Shown here one piece after another: positions 37,984 through 48,329 of a stretch of 64,000 nt of DNA. The position numbers were made by a program, and so were the translations under genes. How positions within the stretch are numbered: the first letter of the stretch is position 1; the number at the start of each line of letters is the position of its first letter. The notes under the pieces were generated by a model that saw nothing but the letters and a program-made list of their open reading frames with translations, ran no database searches and was not told the origin of the DNA. The stretch spans positions 1-64,000 of the forward strand of contig NZ_CP089542.1 of the NCBI RefSeq assembly GCF_021233055.1, written 5' to 3'. This DNA is from Spirosoma oryzicola (lineage in GTDB: Bacteria > Bacteroidota > Bacteroidia > Cytophagales > Spirosomataceae).

Positions 37984-38022
37984 TTTAACAAAAAAAGCGA
38001 TAGTGCTTCCAACACTATCGCT
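37984..38022 (-). terminator. Minus-strand intrinsic terminator upstream of susC
   Basis: Stem AGCGATAGTG (37996-38005) and CACTATCGCT (38013-38022) is perfect with a 7-base loop. The T-run lies on the minus strand (bases 37990-37996 are A on plus), so it works for transcripts running opposite to susC. Plus-strand transcripts from fecR see no T-run after it. Confidence 0.6.
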
Positions 38023-38125
38023 CAAATGTCCGCAAATGTGTCTGATACACACATTACCTCTTCAATCAGAAGACGGACTTGGTTTTTTGTCATTTCTTCC
38101 AAAAACAACAAAAACGCATAAATGT

Positions 38126-41100
38126 ATGCATTACCGTTTCATCAGTCGCAATGTTTGGATCAGGATTATGAAAATTTCGAGCCTGCAACTCTTACTTGCA
38201 CTTTCCCTGGCCAACATAAGCCTTGCTCTTGATGCCAAGGCCCAGGAATTTCTAAGCCGGCGGGTCAGTCTATCTGCTCAAAATGAGGATATCGAAGTAA
38301 CGATCAGACGAATTGAAAGACAGGCGAAAGTGCAATTCTTGTTTAGCCGGGAAATCATTCAATCGAAGCGAAAAATCAACTACCAGGCAAAAAATGAGCA
38401 GCTATCGCTGGTGTTGGATCATATCCTGACGCCCCTCAGTTTAAGCTATGAAGTGGTTGGTCAACAGATTGTGATAAAAAGAGAGTCGATGCCTGCGAAC
38501 ACGCAGCAGGATAAGACCTCGGGTATGATAAACTCAGACCAAGCCCAAGATATCCAGGTAGCGGGCCGGGTCATCGGAGAAAATGGCGAAGGTTTACCCG
38601 GCGTCAATATTCAGATAAAGTCGACCCAGCGCGGAACGACAACCGACGGAAACGGTGCGTACCGGATTAGTGTCCCTGATCGGAACGCTGTACTGGTTTT
38701 CTCTTTCATTGGCTACGCTACTCAGGAAGTAACTGTTGGTTCGCAATCGACGGTTAATGTTACGCTGGTAAATGATGACAAAACACTCAATGAAGTAGTG
38801 GTTGTCGGCTACGGCACGCAGCGCAAGCGCGATGTTACAGGTTCGGTCGTTTCGGTCAACGAAACAACCCTGAAAGAAGTACCAGCGCCTAACCTGGTCA
38901 ACCAGCTGAAAGGTCGGGCAGCGGGGGTAACCATCGTCAGTAATAGTTCTACGCCTGGTTCGCAGGGACAGATTCGGATTCGGGGTAACCGCACGCTGAC
39001 GACCAACCAGCAGGGTAGCGATGGCCTGGATGGTCCGTTGGTGGTTGTTGACGGGATTCCGTACGGTGGTCTGAACGACATCAACCCGGATGATATTGCG
39101 AGTCTGGAAATCCTGAAGGATGCGTCGGCTACCGCTATTTACGGATCGCGCGGATCGGGCGGGGTTATCCTGATTACAACTAAGCGGGGTAAAATCGGTA
39201 AGCCAGTATTTAGTTATGATGGCTATCACGGAGTAACTACCGCAATGGGCAAATTCAACGTGATGAACGGTCCGGAGTACGCTCAGTTTAAAGATGATGC
39301 GGCTAAATACAACCGCACCAGCCCCGGTACAACGGCTTATCCACTGACGCAAAAAGAAAAGGACGCGCTGGCGGCTGGTATCTCTACCGACTGGCAGGAT
39401 CTGCTCTACAAACCGGGGTTTAATACCAATCACCAGCTGAGTCTGGCGGGTGGCGTTGAAAATACGCAGTATTCGTTGGGCCTGGGCTATTTCAACGAGA
39501 CAGGTATCATTCCAAGTCAGAAGTTTGAACGCTACACCATTCGGGCGACAATCGACCAACGTATCGGTAAGCGAATCAAGGTTGGCTTGAACACGCTGAA
39601 TACCCTAACTTATACGAACACACCGGGTGGTAGTGGTATTCCGGGTGGTCTGGTTCGGATAACGCCCTTGGCAGCGCCTTATAATGCTGACGGTACGGTA
39701 AACTTGTTCCCTGCGGAAGGCTCTATCGATGCGGCTTCAATTAGCCCGTTGACGATTATCACCAAAAAAGATTCGTACCTGGGTCGTACTCGTTCACTGC
39801 GGACCTTCAATAGCCTGTACGCGGAAGTAAACATCCTGCCGGGATTGCGGTACCGGATGAACGCCGGGTTGAATTTCAGCCAGTCGAACTACAATGGCTA
39901 CGGTGGACCGCTAACTTATTTCAATAACGCGACAGTTCAGTCGTCGTCTACGGCCGAGATCAACAACACCGAATACTGGGACATCAACCTCCAGCACTTG
40001 CTGTATTACGACAAGACGATTGGCAAGCATAAATTCGGCGTTACCGGGCTGTACGAAATCACCAAAAACCATACACTGGGTAGCCGATTTACGATTACGG
40101 GGGTTCCAGCTGATTACATTAAAACGTCTAACTTCTCGCTGGCTTCCGGCACACCAGTCGCCAATTCAGACTTTGGTAATACGTTCTCGGAGCTTGGTTT
40201 GCTTTCGTACATGGGCCGCGTGAACTACAGCTACAACGACCGCTACCTGTTGACCCTGACGTTAAGACGTGATGGATCGTCTACATTGTCGCCCGGTAAC
40301 CAATACTTTAATTACCCCGCTATCGGCGCAGGCTGGAATGTAATCGAGGAGAACTTCATGAAAAGTGTACCGGCTATCTCAAACCTGAAATTGCGGGGTA
40401 GCTGGGGTTTATCGGGTAACCGGAACGTAGGAGCATACGCGACATTGGGCGCGCTATCGGCGGGTTATTACAACTTCGGTACCGGAACCGCCGGACAGCA
40501 ACTGGCGTACACGGTTACAAGCTTACCGGCAACGGGTCTTGGCTGGCAGTCGACCTCACAGGTTGATTTAGGGATTGACTTCGGTTTCCTGGATAACCGG
40601 ATTACGGGTTCGGTCGACTGGTATCACCAACAGACGAAAGACATCCTTTTGTCCGTACCGCTGCCACCAAGCAATGGCGCTGGTTCGACGTTGAAAAACC
40701 TGGGCCGGACGGAAGGCAAAGGGCTGGAGACAGCGCTGACGTTCGATATTTTCCGGAACCCGAAAGGCTTCAACTGGAGTGCGGACCTGACGTATTTCTT
40801 TAACCGCGAAAAAATTACGCAGCTCACGACACCAGCCGAACAGGCGAATCTCGGTGCAGGCTGGTTTGTTGGACAACCGCTTTCGGTCATCTACGATTAC
40901 AAAAAAATAGGTATCTGGCAGACATCAGACAAGGAAAACGGAACGCTGGCCAAACAAACGTCACCAACTCAGTTTCCCGGCCAGATCAGAGTAGAGGATC
41001 TTAACGGCGATGGTAAAATCGATGCTTCTGATCGCCAGATTCTCGGTAATTTCCAGCCCAATTGGGAGGGAGGTTTAACCAATCGGTTCAGCTTCAAAAA

Positions 41101-41629
41101 CTTCGATCTGTCGATTGTAACCTTTGCCCGCATGGGGATGAAAGTAATCGTGCCTTACCTGACGGGTAACTCGACAGGTTCGGGCGGTTTCGCCTTCTAC
41201 AACCAGGGCCGGGTGAATCAGGTGAAAACCGATTACTGGACGGAAACAAACCCAACCAATGCATTCCCAGCCCCCGATGCTGGTGCCGCAGTAGCCTGGT
41301 TTGGTTCCACGTTAGGCTACTACGACGGTTCGTTTATCAAAGTCAGAAGCATAAACCTGGGCTATACCTTTAGCAGTACGTTAATTCGGAAAATTGGGAT
41401 GAATTCGGCCCGCGTTTATTTCAATGCAACGAACCCACTGATCCTGTACTCTCCACTGGTTAGCCAGAAGCTTGCCATCGATCCGGAAGGAAACAGCTAT
41501 GCGAGTGGTCAGTCGACGCTGAACCCGCAGGGAGCCAGCGATCGTGGAACACCAGAACGTCAGATCGCCGTAAACCTCAACAACCCGCCGGTACGGCAAT
41601 TCACGCTTGGGGTAAATCTTAAATTCTAA
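38126..41629 (+). CDS. susC: SusC/RagA TonB-linked outer-membrane transporter with STN domain
   Basis: 1167 residues from the ATG at 38126 (MHYRFISRNVWIRIMKIS); a second ATG at 38168 also gives a signal peptide. Order: signal peptide, STN domain (about 55-120, NEDIEVTIRRIERQAKVQF), carboxypeptidase-like regulatory domain (about 145-215, VAGRVIGENGEGLPGVNI), TonB box/plug region (VVVGYGTQRKRDVTGSV), then a 22-strand barrel ending in LGVNLKF. It imports oligosaccharides with the SusD lipoprotein. The STN domain links transport to the FecR/sigma pair upstream. The SusD gene follows 14 bases later. Confidence 0.96.
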   Translation: MHYRFISRNVWIRIMKISSLQLLLALSLANISLALDAKAQEFLSRRVSLSAQNEDIEVTIRRIERQAKVQFLFSREIIQSKRKINYQAKNEQLSLVLDHILTPLSLSYEVVGQQIVIKRESMPANTQQDKTSGMINSDQAQDIQVAGRVIGENGEGLPGVNIQIKSTQRGTTTDGNGAYRISVPDRNAVLVFSFIGYATQEVTVGSQSTVNVTLVNDDKTLNEVVVVGYGTQRKRDVTGSVVSVNETTLKEVPAPNLVNQLKGRAAGVTIVSNSSTPGSQGQIRIRGNRTLTTNQQGSDGLDGPLVVVDGIPYGGLNDINPDDIASLEILKDASATAIYGSRGSGGVILITTKRGKIGKPVFSYDGYHGVTTAMGKFNVMNGPEYAQFKDDAAKYNRTSPGTTAYPLTQKEKDALAAGISTDWQDLLYKPGFNTNHQLSLAGGVENTQYSLGLGYFNETGIIPSQKFERYTIRATIDQRIGKRIKVGLNTLNTLTYTNTPGGSGIPGGLVRITPLAAPYNADGTVNLFPAEGSIDAASISPLTIITKKDSYLGRTRSLRTFNSLYAEVNILPGLRYRMNAGLNFSQSNYNGYGGPLTYFNNATVQSSSTAEINNTEYWDINLQHLLYYDKTIGKHKFGVTGLYEITKNHTLGSRFTITGVPADYIKTSNFSLASGTPVANSDFGNTFSELGLLSYMGRVNYSYNDRYLLTLTLRRDGSSTLSPGNQYFNYPAIGAGWNVIEENFMKSVPAISNLKLRGSWGLSGNRNVGAYATLGALSAGYYNFGTGTAGQQLAYTVTSLPATGLGWQSTSQVDLGIDFGFLDNRITGSVDWYHQQTKDILLSVPLPPSNGAGSTLKNLGRTEGKGLETALTFDIFRNPKGFNWSADLTYFFNREKITQLTTPAEQANLGAGWFVGQPLSVIYDYKKIGIWQTSDKENGTLAKQTSPTQFPGQIRVEDLNGDGKIDASDRQILGNFQPNWEGGLTNRFSFKNFDLSIVTFARMGMKVIVPYLTGNSTGSGGFAFYNQGRVNQVKTDYWTETNPTNAFPAPDAGAAVAWFGSTLGYYDGSFIKVRSINLGYTFSSTLIRKIGMNSARVYFNATNPLILYSPLVSQKLAIDPEGNSYASGQSTLNPQGASDRGTPERQIAVNLNNPPVRQFTLGVNLKF

Positions 41630-41643
41630 CCTTGACAGCTATC

Positions 41644-43458
41644 ATGAAAGCAATAAAAGTTGGCGTCGTGCTTGGCCTTACGGCTATACTGAGCACGGGT
41701 TGCGAAAAAATATTACAGGAGAATCCTCAATCCCAAATTGTTCCGTCTTACTTCAACAGTCCATCCGGCGTATTGGGTGGGATAGCCGGTGTCTACAACG
41801 ACATCCGGGGCCAGTGGGGAACCGAAGGGTTTACCGTAGAGATGCAGGCGGGCACCGACGAGTTTTTGCAGGGAGCCAGCAGCGGAGGAGTACCACCTTA
41901 CACGTACAATGGCCTAAACAGCAGCAACTTCGGATCGGCCTGGGGCGTTGCGTTCCAGGATATCAATACGCTCAATGGGGTACTCAAATACGGTCAGACG
42001 ATTGATTTGCCCGAAGCGACCCGGAAACAATACCTGGCCCAAGCTAAGTTTTTGCGGGGGTTCTGGTATTTTTATCTCGTACAAACCTGGGGCGACGTAC
42101 CACTGAGTACGGAGTTCATCACAACGCCTTCGCAGGCTGCTTCCCGCCAATCAGCCGCTCAGGTGTATGAGCTGATAATTAAGGACCTGACCGAAGCGGC
42201 TGCCGATCTGCCCAACACACCGACGGCCCCGTTCCTCGGAAAAGCTGCTACCAAGCCCGTCGCGCAGCTACTGCTGGCTAAGGCGTATCTGACTCGTGGC
42301 TGGCTAAACAACACCGCTTCGGATTTTACGCAGGCGGCTAGCCTCTGCGCCGACATTATTGCTAACAAATCAACGTACGGCCTCGATCTATGGCAGGATT
42401 ACGGTGATGCATTTGTGCCGGCTAACGATTACGGAAAAGAAACCATGTTTGTCAGCGATCACGTACTCGATCCAAAATTTGGTTACTATACCGTGGGTGC
42501 AGCAGCCGGTGGCGGTGCGGCCCAGAACCTATCGCCCTGGTTTACGAACTGGAACTACCCAAATAACAGCGGTATCAATTCCTTTAAAAGTGCTGCGGGT
42601 GCTTACGTAAACAGTGGTACTTCGCTGATGCTCCGGGATTCGCAGTACGGACGTCCTTACACCCGTATGCGGCCAAACAGCTACAAATGGCCATCAGGTG
42701 CCAATGCGGGCAAAAACTACTTCCTGGATCAGGCATTTACCAAACGGGATGTCGATTCGCGGTTTATTAATTCGTTCTATACGGTTTATATTTCAAATAC
42801 GGCTGTCACGAATACGGCTACGGCAGCCAACAACAAACGCGGGATCAGCTACACAACCGTAGTGGGAGCGGATACGGCTATTTGGTTACCCGATTACGAA
42901 GTGGAAGGTGCGCCCCAATTTGTTGGTACAAGACCCTTCAAAGGAATCGTAGTGCCGCCTAGCTTATGGGATAACGGGATTTTCCCCGCGTTGAAGAAGT
43001 TCATGGATCCTAGCCGGGGGGCAAACTTCAACGATCCCTCGACCCGCCCCTGTGTGCTGTATCGCTTTGCCGATGTGTACCTGACGGGTGCTGAGGCTTA
43101 CCTGAAAGCTGGTGACCCGACCAAAGCAGCTTCCCTGCTAAATACGGTCAGACAACGGGCTGCTTACCGAAAAACGGCTACGGCGGCTCAGAATGCAGCC
43201 GCAGCAACGGCCATGACCATCACGGCAAACGATGTAACCGTCGATTTTATCCTGGATGAGCGTACTCGCGAACTGTTTGGCGAGTGGCAACGGTGGCATG
43301 ATCTGGTTCGTACCCGTTCGCTGGTTCGTCGCGTGAAAGCGTGGAATCCGGAAGCAGCTCCTTATGTTCAGGATTTTCACATGCTCCGGCCTATCCCCCA
43401 AACGCAGATCGACCGCGTTGTCGAGGGACCTTCATTTCCGCAGAATCCGGGTTATTAA
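41644..43458 (+). CDS. susD: SusD/RagB-family glycan-binding lipoprotein
   Basis: 604 residues from the ATG at 41644; the frame is open from a TTG at 41632. Lipobox LSTGC gives an outer-membrane lipoprotein. TPR-type helices are seen at LAQAKFLRGFWYFYLVQTWG and AQLLLAKAYLTRGWL, and the C-terminal part keeps the family ends (LYRFADVYLTGAEAYLKAGD, FILDERTRELFGEWQRWHDL, LRPIPQTQID). It caps the SusC barrel and binds substrate; aromatic residues at the binding site cannot be placed. It follows susC directly and is separated from GH95 by a hairpin. Confidence 0.96.
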   Translation: MKAIKVGVVLGLTAILSTGCEKILQENPQSQIVPSYFNSPSGVLGGIAGVYNDIRGQWGTEGFTVEMQAGTDEFLQGASSGGVPPYTYNGLNSSNFGSAWGVAFQDINTLNGVLKYGQTIDLPEATRKQYLAQAKFLRGFWYFYLVQTWGDVPLSTEFITTPSQAASRQSAAQVYELIIKDLTEAAADLPNTPTAPFLGKAATKPVAQLLLAKAYLTRGWLNNTASDFTQAASLCADIIANKSTYGLDLWQDYGDAFVPANDYGKETMFVSDHVLDPKFGYYTVGAAAGGGAAQNLSPWFTNWNYPNNSGINSFKSAAGAYVNSGTSLMLRDSQYGRPYTRMRPNSYKWPSGANAGKNYFLDQAFTKRDVDSRFINSFYTVYISNTAVTNTATAANNKRGISYTTVVGADTAIWLPDYEVEGAPQFVGTRPFKGIVVPPSLWDNGIFPALKKFMDPSRGANFNDPSTRPCVLYRFADVYLTGAEAYLKAGDPTKAASLLNTVRQRAAYRKTATAAQNAAAATAMTITANDVTVDFILDERTRELFGEWQRWHDLVRTRSLVRRVKAWNPEAAPYVQDFHMLRPIPQTQIDRVVEGPSFPQNPGY

Positions 43459-43478
43459 TCGTTAGAAGCGAACGCGTA

Positions 43479-43518
43479 CAAAGAGGTATAAGAGCAAGTA
43501 TATTCTTATACCTCTTTG
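43479..43518 (+). terminator. Hairpin between susD and GH95
   Basis: Arms CAAAGAGGTATAAGA (43479-43493) and its exact complement (43504-43518) enclose a 10-base loop. No long T-run follows, so it may only reduce read-through or protect the susCD mRNA, a common layout in PULs where susCD is expressed more than the enzymes. Confidence 0.6.
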
Positions 43519-43553
43519 GCTTCAAAGAAAGTGTTTAAAAGTGCTTAGGTACG

Positions 43554-46046
43554 ATGATGAAACTGTTTCTTTGCTTTTTCTTGCTGATTATCCAAACGGC
43601 TGGTTATTCTCAAACGAAACCAACGCTGAAACTTTGGTATAACAAACCCGCCGGTCAAACCTGGGAAAATGCCTTGCCCATCGGTAATGGCCGACTCGGA
43701 GCGATGGTGTACGGGAATGTAGCCCGAGAAACTATTCAACTGAACGAACAGACCGTTTGGTCGGGCAGCCCGAACCGGAACGATAACCCCGACGCGCTGG
43801 CCGCTTTGCCCCAGGTTCGGCAGTTGATTTTTGAGGGAAAGCAGAAAGAAGCGGAGCAATTAGCCAATAAGCTCATTATCACAAAAAAATCCCACGGGCA
43901 AATGTTTCAGCCTGTCGGGAATCTCAATCTTACCTTCGATGGGCATGATAAGGTAATGGACTATTACCGCGAACTGAACATCGAACGGGCTATTGCCAAA
44001 ACAACGTACGCGGTTGGAGACGTAACCTACACACGGGAAGTCCTGACCTCGTTTCCTGATAACGTATTAGTAGTAAGATTAACGGCCAGTAAGCCTGGCA
44101 AGCTGTCGTTTTCTGCTTCTTTTTCCACCCAACAGAAGTCATCAGAAATTGCGGTTACCTCCGCTAAGGACCTCACCCTTGCCGGTACTACGTCCGATCA
44201 TGAAGGCGTAAAAGGCATGGTGAGGTTCAAAAGTATTGCCCGGGTTAAAACCGAAGGGGGGACGCTTGCGGCTAGTGATTCGTCGCTGACCGTGAGCGGT
44301 GCCAATGCGGCTACCATCTACTTAGCTATTGCCACTAATTTTACTTCCTATAAAGACCTCAGCGGCAATGAAAACGCACGGGTGGCTGCTTTCCTGGATA
44401 AAGCTTATCCCAAGTCATTCGCTTCGATTGTATCGTCCCACGTTTCCGCGTATCAGCACTATTTTAACCGGGTTCGGTTCGATTTGGGAACCACGGAACC
44501 ACGTTCGGCTGATGCGGCCAAACTACCTACCGATGAACGGCTGAGCAATTTCCGGTCGGTCGATGATCCACAACTGGTAACGCTTTATTACCAGTACAGT
44601 CGTTATCTGCTGATTTCATCTTCTCAGCCGGGTCGCGATGGCGTAGCGGGGCAGCCAGCCAACTTACAGGGTATATGGAACAACAAAATGCGCCCGCCCT
44701 GGGACAGCAAATACACCATCAACATCAACGCCCAAATGAATTACTGGCCCGCTGAACGGACCAATCTGGCCGAACTCCATGAACCGTTTCTGCGCATGGT
44801 TCAGGAACTGTCGGAAACAGGGCAGGAAACGGCAAAAGTCATGTACGGGGCCAGGGGTTGGATGGCCCACCACAACACCGACATCTGGCGAATCACTGGC
44901 CCTGTTGACGGTGCGCTCTGGGGAATGTGGATTGCCGGTGGCGGCTGGACTAGTCAGCACCTGTGGGAGCATTACCTTTACAATGGCGACAAGGCTTACT
45001 TGACCTCGGTGTACCCTGTCCTGAAGGGAGCGGCCTTGTTTTACGTAGACTATCTTGTCGAACATCCAAAATATCACTGGCTGGTGGTCAATCCAGGTAC
45101 TTCGCCCGAAAATGCGCCGAGTGCCCACGGTGGCTCGTCACTCGATGCGGGCACAACGATGGACAATCAAATTGCCTTCGACGTATTTAGTACCGCCATT
45201 CGAGCCGCCGAAATCTTAAAGAAAGACGCTTCTTTCGTTGATACATTAAGACAAATGCGGAGTAAACTTCCGCCTATGCACGTCGGTCAGTACGGTCAAT
45301 TGCAGGAATGGCTCGAAGATATTGACGATCCTAATGACAAACACCGCCACATCTCGCACCTGTATGGGTTGTTTCCCTCTAATCAGATTTCACCCTATCG
45401 GACACCAGAATTATACGCTGCCGCCAACACATCGCTTGTTCATCGGGGCGATGTATCAACGGGTTGGAGCATGGGCTGGAAAGTAAACTGGTGGGCGCGA
45501 TTACAGGATGGTAATCATGCCTTTACGCTTATCAAAAACCAGCTGACTCCATTGGGTGTCAACAAGGATGGGGGAGGGACATATAATAATCTGTTCGATG
45601 CGCACCCGCCGTTTCAGATTGATGGCAACTTTGGTTGTACGTCAGGTATTACGGAAATGCTGCTGCAAAGTGCCGACGGGAGTCTACACCTATTACCCGC
45701 GTTGCCCGATGTGTGGCAGCAGGGAAGTATCAGCGGTTTGCGGGCACGCGGTGGTTTCGAAGTCGTTGATATGCAGTGGAAAGCGGGCAAGCTGACGAAA
45801 TTATCTGTTAAATCCACTATTGGCGGTAACCTACGATTGCGGGTGCCCAATGCCCTGAAAAGCAGCCTTGGGGAATCATTAACAACTGCATCCGGGCAAA
45901 ACTCTAACCCATTCTATTACGTCGAAGATACGCCTACTCCGATTGTATCACCCCAGGCTAGTAAGCCAGCGTTGGCTCTTAAAGAAACCTTGCTTTACGA
46001 TATGCCTACGCAAGCGGGAAAAGTGTACACGTTGGTAAGCCGGTAA
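43554..46046 (+). CDS. Glycoside hydrolase family 95 (alpha-L-fucosidase / alpha-L-galactosidase)
   Basis: 830 residues with a signal peptide ([12 protein letters not shown]). GH95 hallmarks run in order: [60 protein letters not shown] with the candidate acid Glu, [16 protein letters not shown], and [17 protein letters not shown] with a conserved Asp. Family members remove terminal alpha-L-fucose or alpha-L-galactose by inversion. In the context of GH43, GH10 and many esterases, an alpha-L-galactosidase acting on glucuronoarabinoxylan side chains is a good guess, since such GH95 enzymes are known from xylan PULs. Probably periplasmic. Confidence 0.93.
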   Translation: MMKLFLCFFLLIIQTAGYSQTKPTLKLWYNKPAGQTWENALPIGNGRLGAMVYGNVARETIQLNEQTVWSGSPNRNDNPDALAALPQVRQLIFEGKQKEAEQLANKLIITKKSHGQMFQPVGNLNLTFDGHDKVMDYYRELNIERAIAKTTYAVGDVTYTREVLTSFPDNVLVVRLTASKPGKLSFSASFSTQQKSSEIAVTSAKDLTLAGTTSDHEGVKGMVRFKSIARVKTEGGTLAASDSSLTVSGANAATIYLAIATNFTSYKDLSGNENARVAAFLDKAYPKSFASIVSSHVSAYQHYFNRVRFDLGTTEPRSADAAKLPTDERLSNFRSVDDPQLVTLYYQYSRYLLISSSQPGRDGVAGQPANLQGIWNNKMRPPWDSKYTININAQMNYWPAERTNLAELHEPFLRMVQELSETGQETAKVMYGARGWMAHHNTDIWRITGPVDGALWGMWIAGGGWTSQHLWEHYLYNGDKAYLTSVYPVLKGAALFYVDYLVEHPKYHWLVVNPGTSPENAPSAHGGSSLDAGTTMDNQIAFDVFSTAIRAAEILKKDASFVDTLRQMRSKLPPMHVGQYGQLQEWLEDIDDPNDKHRHISHLYGLFPSNQISPYRTPELYAAANTSLVHRGDVSTGWSMGWKVNWWARLQDGNHAFTLIKNQLTPLGVNKDGGGTYNNLFDAHPPFQIDGNFGCTSGITEMLLQSADGSLHLLPALPDVWQQGSISGLRARGGFEVVDMQWKAGKLTKLSVKSTIGGNLRLRVPNALKSSLGESLTTASGQNSNPFYYVEDTPTPIVSPQASKPALALKETLLYDMPTQAGKVYTLVSR

Positions 46047-46057
46047 CCACTTTTTTT

Positions 46058-46139
46058 GACAGGATTTACAAGATTAACAGCCGGGCCGCCGGGCGGATAT
46101 ATCGGATAAAAAATCATGTCAATCCTGTAAATCCTGTCG
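46058..46139. repeat. Family-2 inverted repeat (GACAGGATTTACAGGATT type), copy 1
   Basis: Arms 46058-46079 and 46118-46139 are complementary with two G:T-compatible mismatches. The loop holds a GC-rich hairpin (CCGGGCCGCCGGGCGG). It fills most of the 112-base gap between GH95 and GH43. The same repeat recurs at 50791 and 60326. Confidence 0.75.
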
Positions 46140-46158
46140 AGAAAAACACAAAAAACGC

Positions 46159-47841
46159 ATGAAAAAATACTTCCTCGCTAGTGCCTTAATTGCATCGCTA
46201 ATTGGATCAGCACCTGATACGTCCGCCCAGACTACGCTGGTCAACCCCATCCTGACAGGTTTTTATCCGGATCCCAGCATCGTGAAGGTTGGAATGGATT
46301 ACTACCTGGTTAACTCGACGTTTTCGTATTTCCCCGGTCTGCCAATCATGCACAGTAAAGACCTGAAAAACTGGAAGCAGATCGGCAATGTGATCGACCG
46401 TCCCGAACAGATGGACTTTATGGGTGAGCGTCTGACCCGAGGTCTGTTTGCGCCGGGTATCAGCTACAATAAGGGCACGTTCTACGTCACCTGTACCGAC
46501 ATCGACCACGATGGTAACTTTGTTGTTACGGCTAAAAATCCCGCCGGGCCGTGGAGTAACCCCGTGAAGATTCCGCAGGTGAAAGGCATCGACCCGTCCA
46601 TCTATTTTGATGAAAGCACGGGCAAAGCCTACATCATTTACAACAGCGACGCACCGGACCGGAAACCCCTGTATTCAGGCCATCGCACGATCCGGATGTA
46701 TGAGTTCGACCCAGTTAAACTAACGGTGATCGGCGAAGAAAAACAGCTGGTTAATGGGGGCGTGGATCTGTCGAAGAAGCCCGTCTGGATTGAAGGACCA
46801 CACATCATGAAACGCAACGGCTGGTACTACCTCTACGCGGCCGAAGGCGGTACGTCGGTCAACCACTCTGAAGTGATTTTACGGAGTAAAGACGTTTGGG
46901 GGCCTTACGTGCCGTTCGAAGGGAATCCAATCCTGACGCAGCGGGGATTACCGGCGGATCGCAAAGATCCCATTACGTCGGCGGGCCACGCGCAGTTTGT
47001 GAACGGGCCGGATGGCAAGATGTACTGTATTTTCCTGGCCGTCAGACCCTACGAGGGCGATTATTACAACACGGGTCGCGAGACGTTCATTGCGCCCGTA
47101 ACCTGGCAAAACGACTGGCCGATGATCGAGCATGGCGAAAAAGCCATTGCCTACAGCTATCCGGTTGATTACAAGGAAGTCAAGCAAAAGGGCGCCCTGC
47201 CGCAGTCGGGCAATTTCGCCTACACGCTGACTTTTGACAAAGGACTGGACCCGGCGCTTCTGTTCATGCGCACCCACGACAAAAACGCGTATTCTCTCTC
47301 GAAAAAAGATGGGTTGACGCTGAAACTGAAACCCGAAACAGTGATGGAGATGGGCAACCCGGCTTTTATCGGGAAGCGCCAGCAGCACCTCAACAGCATC
47401 GCCGAAACCGAGCTGACGTTCAACCCGAAATCAGACAAGGAAAAGGCCGGACTCATCGTTTTACAGGACGAAGGCCACTTCTATTTTCTGTGTAAATCGC
47501 AGTCGCAGGGGAAAGATGTGCTGCAACTATACAAGAGCGTTCCCCGCGAAAAAACGATGGAACTGTTGACGGAGGCACCACTGGATGCAAAGGCCGGTAA
47601 AGTCGGTTTTCGTATTACGTCACAAGGCGATACATATAGCTTTTACACCTCAACCGATGCCAAAAACTGGACGCTGCTAAAAGACAAAGTGGATGGCAAG
47701 TTTCTGAGCACGAAAGTGTCTGGTGGTTTCATTGGCTGTGTGTACGGGATGTATGCTACGTCGTCGGGTGAACCAACGACCAACGCGGCTTCCTTCCAAC
47801 ACCTGAAGTATCAGGGCAACGATTCGATGCTGAAGCAATAG
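46159..47841 (+). CDS. Glycoside hydrolase family 43 with C-terminal xylosidase-type module
   Basis: 560 residues with a signal peptide (IGSAPDTSAQ). The five-blade propeller keeps the three acidic residues of GH43: general base D38 in FYPDPSIV, pKa-modulator D145 in KGIDPSIYF, and general acid E212 in WIEGPH. Residues about 360-555 form a beta-sandwich like the C-terminal domain of GH43 beta-xylosidases. Likely beta-xylosidase or alpha-L-arabinofuranosidase acting on (arabino)xylo-oligosaccharides in the periplasm. The gene is followed by hairpin copy A and the GIY-YIG gene. Confidence 0.92.
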   Translation: MKKYFLASALIASLIGSAPDTSAQTTLVNPILTGFYPDPSIVKVGMDYYLVNSTFSYFPGLPIMHSKDLKNWKQIGNVIDRPEQMDFMGERLTRGLFAPGISYNKGTFYVTCTDIDHDGNFVVTAKNPAGPWSNPVKIPQVKGIDPSIYFDESTGKAYIIYNSDAPDRKPLYSGHRTIRMYEFDPVKLTVIGEEKQLVNGGVDLSKKPVWIEGPHIMKRNGWYYLYAAEGGTSVNHSEVILRSKDVWGPYVPFEGNPILTQRGLPADRKDPITSAGHAQFVNGPDGKMYCIFLAVRPYEGDYYNTGRETFIAPVTWQNDWPMIEHGEKAIAYSYPVDYKEVKQKGALPQSGNFAYTLTFDKGLDPALLFMRTHDKNAYSLSKKDGLTLKLKPETVMEMGNPAFIGKRQQHLNSIAETELTFNPKSDKEKAGLIVLQDEGHFYFLCKSQSQGKDVLQLYKSVPREKTMELLTEAPLDAKAGKVGFRITSQGDTYSFYTSTDAKNWTLLKDKVDGKFLSTKVSGGFIGCVYGMYATSSGEPTTNAASFQHLKYQGNDSMLKQ

Positions 47842-47856
47842 TTGACTTTACTATTT

Positions 47857-47940
47857 TTTGTCATCCCGAGGAACGAGGGATCTTCGCGCGGTCCAGGAAA
47901 ACTTCTCGCGCGAAGATCCCTCGTTCCTCGGGATGACAAA
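47857..47940. repeat. Family-1 long hairpin, copy A
   Basis: Arms 47857-47890 and 47907-47940 are perfect 34-base reverse complements with a 16-base loop. Outer ends are TTTGTCATCC and GGATGACAAA, and the inner part contains GGGATCTTCG. It starts 16 bases after the GH43 stop and lies 62 bases before the GIY-YIG gene. Confidence 0.9.
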
Positions 47941-48002
47941 CAGGCCCGTTACCCAATAGCGGTACGATCGTCAGGACGATAAACCCTAAGAACGTAGCGC
48001 TT

Positions 48003-48296
48003 ATGATTAGATACAGTTTCTATGTTTACATCGTTACCAATACCGAAAAAACGGTACTGTATACGGGTATGACAAATGATTTGGTCCGACGGTTACAGGA
48101 GCATTATGAATCGCGCGGGCAACCAAAGAAGTTCGCAGGCAGATATTATTGCCATCGTCTGGTTTATTGGGAGCATCATCGATACATCCACAATGCGATT
48201 TCGCGTGAAAAGGAAATCAAAGGTTGGCGGAGGGAGAAGAAAGAAGAATTAATCAATTCAATGAATCCCGATTGGCGGTTCCTGGATGAAATTTAG
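48003..48296 (+). CDS. Small GIY-YIG endonuclease-domain protein
   Basis: 97 residues, the entire length of a minimal GIY-YIG domain. GIY is seen as YVYIVTN and YIG as LYTGMTN, then the conserved Arg in DLVRRLQEH, and the metal-ligand Glu in AISREKEIKGWRRE. No additional DNA-binding domain is present. GIY-YIG nucleases cut DNA in repair, restriction and homing. Here the gene sits alone inside a carbohydrate operon, between two family-1 hairpins with matching ends, which suggests it travels with, or acts on, those repeats. Small related proteins occur in many copies in some bacterial genomes; that is my recollection, not tested here. Confidence 0.9.
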   Translation: MIRYSFYVYIVTNTEKTVLYTGMTNDLVRRLQEHYESRGQPKKFAGRYYCHRLVYWEHHRYIHNAISREKEIKGWRREKKEELINSMNPDWRFLDEI

Positions 48297-48329
48297 TCAT
48301 GATAACGAGCCGGCTTTTTATCATAGCGC

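Noticed and set aside
38003..38125. N-terminal extension of SusC
   Set aside because: It would begin inside the hairpin at 37996-38022 and precedes a normal signal peptide starting at 38126.
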